DNA from: Candidatus Firestoneibacteriota bacterium | GTDB lineage: Bacteria > Oederibacteriota > JAAXVQ01 | Direction: 5' to 3' | DNA: 7,040 nt | NCBI GenBank assembly: GCA_013335425.1 | Contig: JAAXVQ010000101.1 | Location: forward strand, 1-7,040 | Part shown: in pieces, positions 6,753 to 7,040 of the stretch | Position numbering within the stretch: position 1 is the first letter of the stretch | Layout: every line of letters starts with the position of its first letter | Program-made: the position numbers and the translations under genes | Notes under the pieces: model-generated | Told to the model about the DNA's origin: nothing | What the model saw: only the letters and a program-made list of their open reading frames with translations | Database searches by the model: none

Positions 6753-7040
6753 TTATTTCGAACGATGTTCCTGCGCCCATTGAATGGCGGCCAGAAGCAC
6801 CAGGTTGGCGTCGATAAAGCCGTTGGCGCCGATGATGATCCAGTCGTGCAGGGATATGCCGTAAAGCAGCCAAAGGAAAGCGCCGAAACCCAAAGTGCCC
6901 AGCGTCAGGTAGGAAACCCGCGCGTGCCCCGGATTCCGCCAGCGTGCAATGGTTTGGGGAATAAACGAAGTGGACGTGAAAAAAGCGGCAATTAGGCCTA
7001 CCAAGGACCAACCAGAGAGCATATCCGGATTTACCCCCAA
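6753..7040 (-). CDS. SemiSWEET sugar transporter (PQ-loop family)
   Basis: A small membrane protein of the SemiSWEET family, which dimerises in the inner membrane to carry sugars down their gradient. Up to 95 residues are visible, near the family's usual length. Helices lie near residues 10-30, 43-62 and 66-87. The PQ motif SFIPQ (25-29) ends helix 1, followed by a basic loop (ARWRNPGHARVSY). FLWLLYG in helix 2 and GAN (N73) in helix 3 fit the conserved Trp and Asn expected to line the sugar path. The stop is TAA at 6753-6755. The 5' end is uncertain: TTG at 7038-7040 touches the window edge, ATG at 7020-7022 would give a normal 89-residue protein, and the frame may also continue outside. The transported sugar cannot be read from the sequence. 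The palindromic repeat lies directly downstream. Confidence 0.88.
   Translation of the reverse strand: MGVNPDMLSGWSLVGLIAAFFTSTSFIPQTIARWRNPGHARVSYLTLGTLGFGAFLWLLYGISLHDWIIIGANGFIDANLVLLAAIQWAQEHRSK

Noticed and set aside
6655..7011. A 118-codon minus-strand frame over the SemiSWEET gene, ending NINENEREI inside the palindromic element
   Set aside because: Most of it is the SemiSWEET gene out of frame. The NENE stretch recalled the start of GxxExxY proteins, but four residues are too few to claim a gene remnant.
1..7040. CRISPR arrays, tRNA or rRNA genes, toxin-antitoxin pairs, integrases or transposases
   Set aside because: I looked on both strands and saw no regularly spaced direct repeats, RNA gene signatures or recombinase motifs.

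Overview
The window reads as ordinary chromosomal DNA from a Gram-negative (diderm) bacterium of moderate GC content. The evidence for this is four inner-membrane proteins, two of them with periplasmic sensory loops, strong Shine-Dalgarno sequences, and promoters close to the sigma70 consensus with 17-bp spacers. The first gene resembles the DUF2378/TIGR02265 family, best known from myxobacteria and related deltaproteobacteria, and the signalling genes would suit such a lineage or a candidate phylum near it. The sequence alone does not fix the taxonomy.

Layout: (1) 1-509, plus strand, the 3' part of a small DUF2378-like protein gene, closed by a hairpin terminator. (2) 711-2816, plus strand, an unusual methyl-accepting chemotaxis protein (MCP) with four extra N-terminal membrane helices, a single-Cache-like periplasmic domain, HAMP and signalling domains, behind a good promoter. 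(3) 3073-3753, minus strand, a HAD hydrolase of the beta-phosphoglucomutase type with its own near-perfect promoter. (4) 3854-5035, minus strand, a cytoplasmic protein with a receiver domain followed by a histidine kinase. (5) 5274-6554, plus strand, divergent from (4), a membrane diguanylate cyclase with a CHASE3-like periplasmic domain. (6) 6567-6738, a palindromic intergenic element of about 172 bp whose 34-bp arms are built from GCAAAG units. (7) 6753-7040, minus strand, a SemiSWEET sugar transporter that reaches the window edge.

Taken together this is a signalling neighbourhood: a possible small sensory protein, a chemoreceptor, a two-component hybrid and a c-di-GMP synthase, with two metabolic genes (sugar phosphatase or mutase, sugar carrier). 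Each gene seems to be transcribed separately. No cheA, cheW or flagellar gene is present. I see no convincing new defence or mobile system. The least explained items are the palindromic element, the duplicated-looking membrane domain of the MCP, and the altered receptor tip.
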